DNA from: Candidatus Peribacteria bacterium
GTDB lineage: Bacteria > Patescibacteriota > Gracilibacteria > Peribacterales > Peribacteraceae
Assembly: GCA_023245865.1 (NCBI GenBank)
Contig: JAHFJN010000001.1
Location: 787,637 to 851,636, forward strand
Reading direction: 5' to 3'
DNA: 64,000 nt
Under the pieces are notes generated by a model. That model saw only the letters and a program-made list of their open reading frames with translations. It searched no databases and was not told the DNA's origin. The position numbers and the translations under genes were made by a program. Below, piece after piece: positions 37,656 to 46,956 of the stretch. Position 1 is the stretch's first letter; each line of letters starts with the position of its first letter.

Positions 37656-38306
37656 CTAGTCCCCTTGTGGGCGGCGCCGAAATAAACTCTTGAATCGTGC
37701 CCACCGTGTTGACTTCTGCTCGATCGGTGCGGCAGGAGGAAGAACGTCGAGGAGCATTGCGCGAAGGAGGGGAAGAATATCCTTCTCAGCCTGCCGTTGT
37801 TCAGCTTCAACAATCGAATGCCGGTTGCGTGCTATTTTTGGCTTATCTTTTCCATGGAGCAATATTTCAATGGTGATCCCCGTCCGAAGTCCGATCCGAA
37901 AAATCGGAAGACTCCTTTCCAGAAGCCACGCGGTAGGTTTTTCATAATGACATCTGGTCAGGGCAGTTTCCAACTCCTCCATGATTCTTTTGAGAACAAC
38001 TCCTTCCACTTCATACAAAGCATATTCATCGGCAAGATAGGGGCGGCAAGATTCCGCTCCGGCCATCCCCACCACAAGCGTCGATGTCACTACATTCGTT
38101 TCATCCGCATTTTTCCGCTGTTCGATGAGTTCCTTTGCATGGGGCAGTTCAATGTCACGTGCGTTCCTATTGTCTGCCAGACTCTGACGATAGAGCAGCC
38201 GATGAATTGTGTTCGCATAGATGCCTCCGAACGTATGAATACGCTGAAGTTGATCGGGCCTAAACGGGGGAACCGACTCAGGGGATTGCAGTTCTTCTTG
38301 GGGCAT
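37656..38306 (-). CDS. Hypothetical protein (216 aa)
   Basis: Intact ORF in the sufB-sufD interval. Confidence 0.6.
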   Translation of the reverse strand: MPQEELQSPESVPPFRPDQLQRIHTFGGIYANTIHRLLYRQSLADNRNARDIELPHAKELIEQRKNADETNVVTSTLVVGMAGAESCRPYLADEYALYEVEGVVLKRIMEELETALTRCHYEKPTAWLLERSLPIFRIGLRTGITIEILLHGKDKPKIARNRHSIVEAEQRQAEKDILPLLRAMLLDVLPPAAPIEQKSTRWARFKSLFRRRPQGD

Positions 38307-38333
38307 ATCTGCTATTATAGAATCTTTATTGTT

Positions 38334-39398
38334 TCAGTCAACATCCTCTTCTGCAACTTCAGAAGGAACAGGTAATGTGCGCCTGCTCCTGACAAGGCCC
38401 ATAAGCTCTTCTTCACGAGGCCCATGCTCATAACTATCTCGATCATGCCAGAGCGGAATTCCACCTGCGTAACGCGCTGAAAGTATCAATACTTTTTCCT
38501 CGGATCCCGGGCGGGCGGCAGTTGGTTTGAAGGGATCGATCCCCATTTTTAGATACCCCTCCACTTCATGTTCATCAAAAGTTCCATCTTCATCTGCATC
38601 ATCGTCTGATTCGTTATGGTCGACACCATCCATGTCGACAGGCTCTGATGATGTTGATGAAGCCACTTCGATATGCTCCACGGGGCGGGGCGGATCCACC
38701 GGCACAATCTTCGCAGGAGCAAGCACGATTCTCGGCGGCAAAAGATCGGACTGCGGACGAGAGGCGGATGAAAGGGGTCGGGGCGGTGCCTCCCACATGC
38801 GTTTTCTGCGTGTGTCGCCAAGCATCGTTTTCCAATCACCGCTGCAATCAACCCCATAGCACGCCGCCACAGCCCCGCAGAGACGTACTTCACGGTCCTT
38901 TGGTATGCAATTTTTCTCTGCGATATCCAAAACGGCGTCCACCACATGTTGCGCACTCGGCGAAAAATGCTTTTGCTCGCGAAGCATTGTTTTTACATCT
39001 GTGACCCAGGGTAGCATGGGGTCCGGCAGACGACGCGGCGCGGGTTGCGGGGTAATGGGATGCGGCAACATCGGGGGCGTGGGTGCGTAAATATCAACAT
39101 GGGGAGTGAGAGCGTGCGGGACGTGATTATGGACCGGCACGGGAGCGGCCTGCCGGAGTTCTCGATGTTTTTCTGCAGGCGAGAGAATGGCAATGTTGCT
39201 TCCTTCGAGGGTTTCTTTTACCCGGTGGACGACCTCATCCAATAAAAGACCAACGTCCGGCATACTTCTCATTCTCAGTGCATGTCTGACGCGAACAACG
39301 ATCGATGAACTGGTCACAGAGGGATCACCGTTCAGTTTTTTAAGAATCCCTGCAGTAACGTCATACACGACGCTGAGATGATGTGATAATAATTCCAT
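38334..39398 (-). CDS. Hypothetical protein (354 aa) with Pro-rich/acidic low-complexity middle
   Basis: Intact ORF in the sufB-sufD interval. Confidence 0.6.
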   Translation of the reverse strand: MELLSHHLSVVYDVTAGILKKLNGDPSVTSSSIVVRVRHALRMRSMPDVGLLLDEVVHRVKETLEGSNIAILSPAEKHRELRQAAPVPVHNHVPHALTPHVDIYAPTPPMLPHPITPQPAPRRLPDPMLPWVTDVKTMLREQKHFSPSAQHVVDAVLDIAEKNCIPKDREVRLCGAVAACYGVDCSGDWKTMLGDTRRKRMWEAPPRPLSSASRPQSDLLPPRIVLAPAKIVPVDPPRPVEHIEVASSTSSEPVDMDGVDHNESDDDADEDGTFDEHEVEGYLKMGIDPFKPTAARPGSEEKVLILSARYAGGIPLWHDRDSYEHGPREEELMGLVRSRRTLPVPSEVAEEDVD

Positions 39399-39416
39399 GG
39401 GAGGGGGAGGGTACTC

Positions 39417-40889
39417 CTACCCGACACTCCCTTCCATCTCTAATTCTATCAATCGATTCATTTCCACGGCATATTCCAGCGGGAGTAACCGCACGATCGG
39501 TTCGATGAAGCCGTTGACGATCATCGCGCGCGCCTCGTCCTCGGGAATGCCGCGGCTGCAGAGATAAAAAATATCTTCTTCGCTGAGTTTGCCCACCGTC
39601 GCCTCGTGGGCGATCGTGACATCGTTATTGCGGATCTGAATATCGGGGCTCGTGTCGGTGCGCGAGATCTCATCGAGCAGGAGCGCGTCACACTCGACAT
39701 TGGCGATGCAATCGTGCGCGTGGGGAGCGATCTTGAGCTGTCCGCGGTAGACCGCCACTCCCCCCGCCTTGCTGATGGATTTACTCGTGACTTTACTGCT
39801 GGTGTGCGCTGCCTGATGAAAAATCTTCGCGCCGGTGTCCTGCCATTGGCCCTTGTTCGCAAATGCGATCGCCATGTGGTCGCACCGCGCGCCTTCGCCC
39901 ACAAGTACCGAGCACGGATAGAGCATGGTGACGCCGCTGCCCATATTGCCGCCGATCCACTCCATCACGGCGTCCCGCTCCACGATCGCACGCTTGGTGT
40001 TTAAGTTATACGTATCGCGGCTCCAGTTTTCAACGCTTGAGTAGCGGCACTTCGCATTTGGTTTCACGAAGATTTCCACCAGTCCCGCGTGCAGTGCATG
40101 CGATCCATATTTCGGCGCCGAGCATCCCTCGATGTAGTGCACGTCGGCACCTTCTTCGACCACGATCAGTGTGTGCTCGAACTGGCCCATGTTTTTGGCA
40201 TTCATGCGGAAGTACGCCTGTAAGGGGTCCCGCACTTTCACATTTTTTGGGACATAGAGGAACGTGCCACCGCTCCAGACCGCGCCGTGGAGCGCCGCGA
40301 ACTTGTGATCGCTTGCGGGGACACACTTCATGAAATACTGCTGCACAAGATCAGGATGTTGTTCGAGTGCATCGTCCATATCCAAAAAAATCACCCCTTG
40401 CTCCTCCCATTCTTTTTTTAAATTGTGATACACCACTTCCGATTCATACTGCGCACCGACACCCGCAAGCATTGTGCGCTCGGCTTCGGGGATCCCGAGG
40501 CGATCGTAGACGCGGCGGATGTCCGCGGGAACCTCCGCCCAGCTGCTAGGAGTGTCACCCTGAGCACCGTCGAAGGGCGATGCGTAATAAATGATGTCAT
40601 CGAGATCGAGCGTGCTGAGGTCAGCCCCCCACGTCGGAAGTTCCTTTTCGTGAAAAATTTGTAAGCTGGCAAGACGGTGCTCGAGCATCCAGGTCGGCTC
40701 TTTTTTCTCCGTGGAAATCCTGCGCACCAATGCCTCGGAAACTCCCCTGATGACGCCATCCGCGTATGGCGAGGGATTGGCTTCATCGAAGATGCTGCGT
40801 TCGAGGTGGCCGAAAATTGTCTTGTCCTCCGTAGCCTTGGCAAAGGAGGATTTTGCCTTCTGCTCGCGGAGAACGGTGGTACGGGTCAT
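39417..40889 (-). CDS. sufB: Fe-S cluster assembly protein SufB
   Basis: GVIFLDMDDALEQHPDLVQQYFMKCVPASDHKFAALHGAVWSGGTFLYVPKNVKV...HYIEGCSAPKYGSHALHAGLVEIFVKPNAKCRYSSVENWSRDTYNLNTKRA. Confidence 0.97.
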   Translation of the reverse strand: MTRTTVLREQKAKSSFAKATEDKTIFGHLERSIFDEANPSPYADGVIRGVSEALVRRISTEKKEPTWMLEHRLASLQIFHEKELPTWGADLSTLDLDDIIYYASPFDGAQGDTPSSWAEVPADIRRVYDRLGIPEAERTMLAGVGAQYESEVVYHNLKKEWEEQGVIFLDMDDALEQHPDLVQQYFMKCVPASDHKFAALHGAVWSGGTFLYVPKNVKVRDPLQAYFRMNAKNMGQFEHTLIVVEEGADVHYIEGCSAPKYGSHALHAGLVEIFVKPNAKCRYSSVENWSRDTYNLNTKRAIVERDAVMEWIGGNMGSGVTMLYPCSVLVGEGARCDHMAIAFANKGQWQDTGAKIFHQAAHTSSKVTSKSISKAGGVAVYRGQLKIAPHAHDCIANVECDALLLDEISRTDTSPDIQIRNNDVTIAHEATVGKLSEEDIFYLCSRGIPEDEARAMIVNGFIEPIVRLLPLEYAVEMNRLIELEMEGSVG

Positions 40890-40958
40890 AGGGAGGGAAG
40901 TATAGCATGAAAAACCATGTCATGGTGAGATGCTCATCTGTTATTGCATATTATTGTG

Positions 40959-41336
40959 TCAGTCTGAGCCTGTCGAAGACTCGACACAACGCTGCAAGGA
41001 ATCGCATGTCGACATTTCGACAAGCTCAATGTGACACGCTTTTAATTGTTCAATTTTATTGATGGAAAGCCCCGGCAACTTTTCATATTCCCTCCTTATC
41101 AAGGCCTCTTTTTTCTTCCTGCTCCATCCTTTTACTTTTGTTTCCCACGCAATGGCCTCATTCACATCTCTAAATGTAGCAACATATACCAACGTAACCG
41201 GCCTACGATTGTGCGTGTACGAGGACGGATCAAGCCCCTGCGCGTGTTCACTCAGTCTCCTCTCATAATCATTCGTCACTCCCGTGTAGTAGCTACCATC
41301 GTTACACCGCAGCATGTAGACGAAATAGTTGTCCAT
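40959..41336 (-). CDS. GIY-YIG domain endonuclease-like protein with repeat-derived C-terminus
   Basis: MDNYFVYMLRCNDGSYYTGVTNDYERRLSEHAQG...AIAWETKVKGWSRKKKEALI; tail ACHIELVEMSTCDSLQRCVESSTGSD is repeat-encoded. Confidence 0.9.
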   Translation of the reverse strand: MDNYFVYMLRCNDGSYYTGVTNDYERRLSEHAQGLDPSSYTHNRRPVTLVYVATFRDVNEAIAWETKVKGWSRKKKEALIRREYEKLPGLSINKIEQLKACHIELVEMSTCDSLQRCVESSTGSD

Positions 41337-41523
41337 TCGCACGCAGTATACCGTAGCAAAAGCAGCCCTTAGACCCTTGCAATCTTTGGGGAGTTCTGTT
41401 ACAAGACTGCCAACAAACACGGGGCGCTCTGCAGGCGCACCTTGCTTTGTAGATCATTCAAAACAACGACTGTTGGGCTGGAATAAAACACTTCCGGATC
41501 TCTTGCGCGAAAGGATTGAATCT

Positions 41524-41691
41524 ATGAAGAAATTGCTGAGCACCGAATTCGCCATCTTCATCGTCTGGACGATTCTCCTTGTTGGAGGAGCACAGTTCCT
41601 CCTGAGTCTTGGAAATATCCTGAAAGAGGCGAAAAAGAGTATGACCGAAGAAACTTCATCCCAAGAAAAGGAGCAAATTCATGGCCCATGA
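41524..41691 (+). CDS. Small single-TM protein (55 aa)
   Basis: MKKLLSTEFAIFIVWTILLVGGAQFLLSLGNILKEAKKSMTEETSSQEKEQIHGP*; aaagga upstream. Confidence 0.65.
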   Translation: MKKLLSTEFAIFIVWTILLVGGAQFLLSLGNILKEAKKSMTEETSSQEKEQIHGP

Positions 41692-41782
41692 TGAGGAGGA
41701 CGTTCAAAAACAACTTGGCAATCTTTCGATCGCGCTGCTTGTGTTACTCGGCGTGATCATCATTACCGCCTTGGTCTTCTAA
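41681..41782 (+). CDS. Very small single-TM protein (33 aa)
   Basis: MAHDEEDVQKQLGNLSIALLVLLGVIIITALVF*; aaaaggag SD; overlaps the upstream stop. Confidence 0.6.
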   Translation: MAHDEEDVQKQLGNLSIALLVLLGVIIITALVF

Positions 41783-41794
41783 AAGGAGGAAACC

Positions 41795-41956
41795 ATGTGG
41801 AACACGTTCGTACGCCGTTTTCAGGATGAACCGGCATTCCAGTACGTCGTCATTCTGGCGGCATTCGTGCTCATCGCCATTCTTGGGGTCATCTTGGAGC
41901 CCAAGAAACATGATCGCACTGCGGAGACCGAAGAAACAGTCGTTGAATCAGAATGA
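41795..41956 (+). CDS. Small single-TM protein (53 aa)
   Basis: MWNTFVRRFQDEPAFQYVVILAAFVLIAILGVILEPKKHDRTAETEETVVESE*; aaaaggagga SD. Confidence 0.65.
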   Translation: MWNTFVRRFQDEPAFQYVVILAAFVLIAILGVILEPKKHDRTAETEETVVESE

Positions 41957-41989
41957 ATGTTCTGTCCCACTTGGGATAGAGCGCACGTA

Positions 41990-42026
41990 AAACCCGTCCC
42001 CCTCATGGGGGACGGGTTCTTTTTTC
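41990..42026 (+). terminator. Rho-independent terminator of the small-protein operon
   Basis: aacccgtccccctcatgggggacgggttcttttttc. Confidence 0.9.
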
Positions 42027-42040
42027 ATGCCACGGAGTAT

Positions 42041-42784
42041 TTATTCCAAATCGTACGTGATTGTCACACTGACACTCTCCTCCTGCTGCCCCGCCGGAAG
42101 CGGGATCGATTTCTCCATCATCCCCGGTGCGGCCAGGCTGTCCCGCATCATCATCGGCTGCGCATAATTACCCTGTTCGATGAAGCCCTTGAGTGCGCCC
42201 AGATGCACTCCCAATTGACGTGCCAGTTCCTGCGCTTTGTCCTTCGCCTGGTCGATCGCCATCTGACGCGCCTCCGCACGCTTCTCTTCCGGATGATCGA
42301 CCGTGAAGCTGACACTCCCCGCTTGATTGGCGCCGGCTGTGGTCGCCGCGCCGACGATGTCACTTACTTTATCGAGATCGCGCACTTTCACGCGCAGCGA
42401 CTCATTTGCTTCGAATCCACGGAACACCTGTCCACCGTTCGTCCAGTCGTAGACGGGGTTCAGGGCGAAGTTTTCGGTCTTGATGTCTTTCTCTTCGACC
42501 CCCTGACGCTTGATCGCCTCGAGGATCGGATTCATGGATTGACTGAGTTTCTCCATCGCCGCTTTCGCTGTATTCATGCGTCCGGTCTGCATCCCGAAAC
42601 TCACATCGGCGATATCGGGTGTGACCGTCACTTTTCCTTCACCCGTCACGATGATGGTGCCGGGGGTCTCGGCTGCGCGCTTCTCGATGTTCTTTCCTGC
42701 AATGTAGAAGGATCCGGCGAGCGCGACCACGATGATCGGAAGCCAGAGAGGAGGACGAATATTCAATGTCTGCGAATCTGCCAT
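42041..42784 (-). CDS. SIMPL domain (DUF541) protein
   Basis: IIVTGEGKVTVTPDIADVSFGMQTGRMNTAKAAMEKLSQSMNPILEAIKRQGVEEKDIKTENFALNPVYDW. Confidence 0.93.
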   Translation of the reverse strand: MADSQTLNIRPPLWLPIIVVALAGSFYIAGKNIEKRAAETPGTIIVTGEGKVTVTPDIADVSFGMQTGRMNTAKAAMEKLSQSMNPILEAIKRQGVEEKDIKTENFALNPVYDWTNGGQVFRGFEANESLRVKVRDLDKVSDIVGAATTAGANQAGSVSFTVDHPEEKRAEARQMAIDQAKDKAQELARQLGVHLGALKGFIEQGNYAQPMMMRDSLAAPGMMEKSIPLPAGQQEESVSVTITYDLE

Positions 42785-42895
42785 AGAAAAGGAGGGAAAA
42801 GAGAAAAGAGTATAGCGCTATGATACGTTACTCGCCAGAGTGTGACAGGGTTCGTGGTTCGACTGTGCTCACCATGACACATTTCATTGTACATT

Positions 42896-43732
42896 CTACA
42901 TTTTTAGTTCAATCCGCGGCTTCACCGCGTATTTCTCATATCCTTCCTTTTCAAGTCTTTTCGCAAACTCCGCCCCTCCGCTCTCCACAATCTTCCCCGC
43001 AACCATCACATGCACGCGATCGGGGGTGATGTACTCCAAGATACGAGCGTAGTGGGTGACAATAAGAAACGATGGGCGGTAAGCGGGTAGCGGTAAGCGA
43101 CTAGCCGCTGATCGCTGATCGCTCTGCGCTCGTAAGTCATTGACTCCTTCCGCAACAATCTTCAGTGCATCAACATCAAGCCCGCTGTCCGTTTCATCGA
43201 GCAGTGCGAGCCGGGGCCTCAGGATACTCATTTGCAAAATCTCCGCCTTCTTCTTTTCTCCTCCGGAAAACCCCTGATTCACGAATCGCTCGGCAAACAA
43301 TGGATCCATGTTTAATTTTTTCATTTCAGCGAGGAGGACTTTCTGAAACTGGAGCGGCGATAAACGCTTATCACTACTCGCTACTCGCTTATCGCTCGCA
43401 CAATGTGCCCGGTGCGCGGCCAGGAGAAAACTTCTGAGTGTGACGCCCGCGATTTCTTTGGGGTACTGAAACGCTAAAAATAATCCCGCTTGAGATCGCT
43501 CGTGTGGTTCCATAGCGAGTAAGTCCTTGCCACGAAACCGCACTGCGCCTGCGGTAATCGCATACTTCGGGTGCCCCATCAGCGCATTGACCAATGTGGA
43601 TTTCCCGGAACCGTTCGGCCCCATGATGGCATGCACCTCGCCTTCGTTCATCTCCAAATCAAGACCACGGACGATCGGAGTATTTTCCACGCTGACGTGG
43701 AGGCCTTTGATGGAGAGGAGAGAAACCATCAC
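42896..43732 (-). CDS. sufC: Fe-S assembly ATPase SufC
   Basis: MGPNGSGKSTLVNALMGHPKYAITAGAVRFRGKDLL...FSGGEKKKAEILQMSILRPRLALLDETDSGLDVDALKIV; two in-frame repeat insertions. Confidence 0.97.
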   Translation of the reverse strand: MMVSLLSIKGLHVSVENTPIVRGLDLEMNEGEVHAIMGPNGSGKSTLVNALMGHPKYAITAGAVRFRGKDLLAMEPHERSQAGLFLAFQYPKEIAGVTLRSFLLAAHRAHCASDKRVASSDKRLSPLQFQKVLLAEMKKLNMDPLFAERFVNQGFSGGEKKKAEILQMSILRPRLALLDETDSGLDVDALKIVAEGVNDLRAQSDQRSAASRLPLPAYRPSFLIVTHYARILEYITPDRVHVMVAGKIVESGGAEFAKRLEKEGYEKYAVKPRIELKM

Positions 43733-43998
43733 GCAGCCAACAATTTCGTATGCTGTTCCAGCCGCACGATTCGATCTTCATGATTCTCGATACGATCTTT
43801 GTTCGCACCCATCGCATCATGCCGGAAATCTTCAGCAACAACTTTGAATTCATGCACGATCTCTTCTTTCCATTCCTTTTGTTGTTCCAATATTTCATCC
43901 TTCCATCTCTCATTTGCATCATAAAGCTTGCCGATTTGGTCCATGATCATTTTTATATCCTGCTTCGTCGCCGCCGCTTGGGAATTGTCGGATGACAT
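43729..43998 (-). CDS. Coiled-coil protein (89 aa) overlapping the sufC start
   Basis: MSSDNSQAAATKQDIKMIMDQIGKLYDANERWKDEILEQQKEWKEEIVHEFKVVAEDFRHDAMGANKDRIENHEDRIVRLEQHTKLLAA. Confidence 0.7.
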   Translation of the reverse strand: MSSDNSQAAATKQDIKMIMDQIGKLYDANERWKDEILEQQKEWKEEIVHEFKVVAEDFRHDAMGANKDRIENHEDRIVRLEQHTKLLAA

Positions 43999-44093
43999 TG
44001 GGGATTCAGCGTAACAGATCACAGCTCCAAAACCAAACACGGAGCACGACAAAAAACGGAGCTGGCGGAAAGCCGCCAGCCCCGTCGAAGTTG

Positions 44094-44444
44094 CTACCAT
44101 GAGTCCACAGCCGCCCAAATGCCAATGATCAATGCGGTTGTAGAAACAACCATACCGGTGAACAGGGACAAACGCCTACGTGCGAAGGTTGCTTCGTCGC
44201 CATTCCTGCACGCATCCATCATGATGCCTTCCAGCCCCCACAGGATGATGGAGATCACAAGAGGTCCTGTAGCGCACAACAATACTCGCCGCCCCAAGGG
44301 GAAATCCCAAGAAAGGAAACCTAGAAAGATCTCCAGAAATAGGAAGCCCGCGAGCGCTGTAATAGGCAAATAGCGCGTATGCCAGTCATCCTTCCCGCAG
44401 AAATAGCCAATCCACATTCGTTTCAATGCACATGTACGCAACAT
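44094..44444 (-). CDS. Hypothetical membrane protein
   Basis: Hydrophobic segments; 116 aa. Confidence 0.5.
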   Translation of the reverse strand: MLRTCALKRMWIGYFCGKDDWHTRYLPITALAGFLFLEIFLGFLSWDFPLGRRVLLCATGPLVISIILWGLEGIMMDACRNGDEATFARRRLSLFTGMVVSTTALIIGIWAAVDSW

Positions 44445-44492
44445 GACACTTTCCTCCTTGTGATAAGTGACAATGTGAAATCACGCAACCAA

Positions 44493-44924
44493 CTACGTTG
44501 CAGCAACATGGTCGTGCTCGGGCGGATCCACATCGACGATTTCTACGCGTGGACCGAGCGATGTAATTGGCCCGAAATTGGTCTGCACGTTCTCAGGCAG
44601 CAGGACAACAATGTGTAGTCCGCTCGGGAGATTAAAACGCACACGTGCGTATGGTGGATCGCACGGGTATCCAAATTCCCCCAAAAATGGCCCCATGCCA
44701 AGTTCCAACGGTACACCCCGACGATTCTCAAGCCACAGAGCCCTTATGACAGACAGTGCATTCAGTGGAAAGAGAAACACTGTCAGCGTTGTCAATCGCG
44801 TACTCCATTCCGTGATCTGTCCAGGGCTAAACAGCGAGAACAAAAACCCGGCAAGATATGCCGCATCTGCAACAATGAGTACCGCGTTCAGTAATAGGGT
44901 AAGTGTGATCAAGATGCGATACAT
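44493..44924 (-). CDS. Hypothetical membrane protein
   Basis: Two N-terminal TM segments; 143 aa. Confidence 0.55.
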   Translation of the reverse strand: MYRILITLTLLLNAVLIVADAAYLAGFLFSLFSPGQITEWSTRLTTLTVFLFPLNALSVIRALWLENRRGVPLELGMGPFLGEFGYPCDPPYARVRFNLPSGLHIVVLLPENVQTNFGPITSLGPRVEIVDVDPPEHDHVAAT

Positions 44925-45017
44925 GCCAAACTCCTTTTGTCTCTGCTACTCCCCATCCCGCTCTCCGGTGATGTAAGGAGCAGCAACTTTAATCACTCTA
45001 CTTTCATACTCACTTTT

Positions 45018-45044
45018 GTCAACTAGCCGGCCCCGCCCTATACT
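45018..45044 (+). promoter_or_regulatory. Putative promoter of the ferredoxin gene
   Basis: TTGTCA - 17 nt - TATACT, only 8 nt before the ATG at 45053. Confidence 0.6.
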
Positions 45045-45052
45045 CCTCGCTC

Positions 45053-45340
45053 ATGCCCACGGTCACCTTCGTCCAACAAAACGGCCAGATCACCAAAGTC
45101 GAGGCGCCTGAGGGCGAGACGATCCTCAAGATCGCACTCGATGCGGGCGTCCCCATGGAGCACGCGTGCGGCGGGAATGGATTTTGCACGACATGCATGT
45201 GCAAGGTGAAAGATGGCATGGGGAATCTCAGCCCTCGCAATGACCGCGAGGAAAATATGGGAATCGTCCATGATCCGGACCGACTCAGTTGTCAGAGTGA
45301 AGTACGGGGGGATGTTGTGATTGAAGTGCAGGAGTATTGA
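45053..45340 (+). CDS. 2Fe-2S ferredoxin
   Basis: DAGVPMEHACGGNGFCTTCMCKVKDGMGNLSP...RLSCQSEVRGDVVIEV. Confidence 0.95.
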   Translation: MPTVTFVQQNGQITKVEAPEGETILKIALDAGVPMEHACGGNGFCTTCMCKVKDGMGNLSPRNDREENMGIVHDPDRLSCQSEVRGDVVIEVQEY

Positions 45341-45342
45341 CG

Positions 45343-45460
45343 AAGAAACAAGACGTAAGATGCAAGATCCAAACAAGAACCAATTCCAATAATCAAACGC
45401 AAAATTTGCTTATTGACCCCTAGCATTTATTTGTTTCTTGTTTCTTGTCTCTTGGAATTT
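45343..45460. repeat. Heptamer micro-repeat, inverted arms, ferredoxin / TPR gap
   Basis: gaagaaacaagacgtaagatgcaagatcc ... tgtttcttgtttcttgtctcttgg. Confidence 0.85.
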
Positions 45461-45470
45461 CATCAACCCC

Positions 45471-46259
45471 TCACGCCGCCACCGGCACCTCTCTGAGCTG
45501 CTGCGCAATCGACTGCAACTTGCTCTTCACCTCTTCATTGTACGGTTCCAATTTGTTGATGCGACGATACACTTCCTCCGCTCGCTCGCGCAGATTCAAT
45601 TGCAGGTAACACTCGGCAAGAAGATGGAGCAGTTCGGTATTGCGAGAGAGGAATGCGGATGCTTTTTCGAGCAGCGGCGCGGCTTCCTCAAACCGCTGCG
45701 CGGCAATGCAGGCGCGACCGAGGGCCGCCGTACGCTCGGGATTTTTCGCATCACGATTGAGCGCTTCTTGGTAGGCGTAGCACGCTTCGACGTACTTGCC
45801 CTGACGATAGTACGAAAGACCGAGATTTGCGTGGAACGACACATCGTCGCGACCTTGGAGGAGCTCGCGGTACATTGCCTCTGCTTTTGATTCCCTGCCG
45901 GTCGTCAGATACAGCTTCGCAAGTTGCGCCGCCGTGTCATAGTCGCGCGGGTGAATGGTGAGCGCTTGAATGAGGAGCCGCTCGACCTCGTCGGGCTTGC
46001 CCTGCTTGTCCGCTTTTTCGGCACTTCGCACGAGCGACCGCACTTGCTGGAGTTCAATTGCGGACGTGCGCGGACTCTTGCGGGGACGCGTCACGGGTGT
46101 CTCTTCGAGGATCACCGCCCCGCGCGCCTCGGCGGATTCAAACCGCTGACGGATCGAACGAACAAACCGTCGAATCGTTCGCTGTCGGAGCATGAGTCGG
46201 AGCCCCAGCAGAAGCGCGATGCCGACGAGTGAGCCGATGAAGACCAATGCGTAAATCAC
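45471..46259 (-). CDS. TPR repeat protein with N-terminal TM
   Basis: MIYALVFIGSLVGIALLLGLRLML; repeated TPR units. Confidence 0.88.
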   Translation of the reverse strand: MIYALVFIGSLVGIALLLGLRLMLRQRTIRRFVRSIRQRFESAEARGAVILEETPVTRPRKSPRTSAIELQQVRSLVRSAEKADKQGKPDEVERLLIQALTIHPRDYDTAAQLAKLYLTTGRESKAEAMYRELLQGRDDVSFHANLGLSYYRQGKYVEACYAYQEALNRDAKNPERTAALGRACIAAQRFEEAAPLLEKASAFLSRNTELLHLLAECYLQLNLRERAEEVYRRINKLEPYNEEVKSKLQSIAQQLREVPVAA

Positions 46260-46448
46260 GAAATGCGAAAGAAGTGGGAAGACAACTCAACAAGAAACCA
46301 CGATGTCGCAAGGATGTCCGCGATCCAGTTTTGCGATAGTGAGCCGATGAAGACCAATGCGTAAATCACGAAATGCGAAAGAAGTGGCAAGACAGCTTAA
46401 CAAGAAACCACGACGCCGCAAGGATGTTCACGATCCGGTTTTGCGACG
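46229..46448. repeat. Tandem ~110-bp duplication (46229-46338 / 46339-46448)
   Basis: Both copies start gtgagccgatgaagaccaatgcgtaaatcacgaaatgcgaaagaagtgg and end with cgatcc[a/g]gttttgcga; a few substitutions. Confidence 0.92.
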
Positions 46449-46871
46449 AGGGAACAATTCCAGGTACTCTGCAAGTAAAAACACAACCCCGACCGTGATG
46501 CAACTATCGGCAATATTGAAGATGGGAAACAGTCCCACCTGAATAAAATCCGTCACGAATCCATCGCCGAATCGATCGATCAAATTCCCAAACGCTCCCC
46601 CGACAATCAGCCCGTAACTCACCTGCGTGAACGGTCGACGATCAGAGCAGATGGCCAGAAAGAGAACAAATACCATAGCACAGAGAATCAAGATCGATTG
46701 CATCGCTTGCGGCAAACGAATCCCGAATGCGATACCCGAATTTTCTGAGAAATGCAGTCCGACATTGCGCACGAACAGGAGAGGATGGTGCGTGAGGATA
46801 GAATCCGCGAAGAGTTTGGCCGTGAGGCTGAGGGCGAAAGCGATGAACGTAGTGGACCAAAAGAGGAACAT
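46428..46871 (-). CDS. lspA: Lipoprotein signal peptidase (signal peptidase II)
   Basis: NSGIAFGIRLP; LIVGGAFGNLIDRFGDGFVTDFIQVGLFPIFNIADSCITVGV. Confidence 0.95.
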   Translation of the reverse strand: MFLFWSTTFIAFALSLTAKLFADSILTHHPLLFVRNVGLHFSENSGIAFGIRLPQAMQSILILCAMVFVLFLAICSDRRPFTQVSYGLIVGGAFGNLIDRFGDGFVTDFIQVGLFPIFNIADSCITVGVVFLLAEYLELFPRRKTGS

Positions 46872-46889
46872 AATGAGAGGGTATCACAG

Positions 46890-46950
46890 TGTTGCTGGTT
46901 ACTGGTTACTGGTTTCTCGAACGAGCAACTAGTCAACGAGCAACGAGCAA
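46890..46950. repeat. Heptamer micro-repeat (tggttac / acgagca family)
   Basis: tggttactggttactggtttctcgaacgagcaactagtcaacgagcaacgagcaacg; same family at 28222-28285 and 48145-48222. Confidence 0.85.
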
Positions 46951-46956
46951 CGTATC

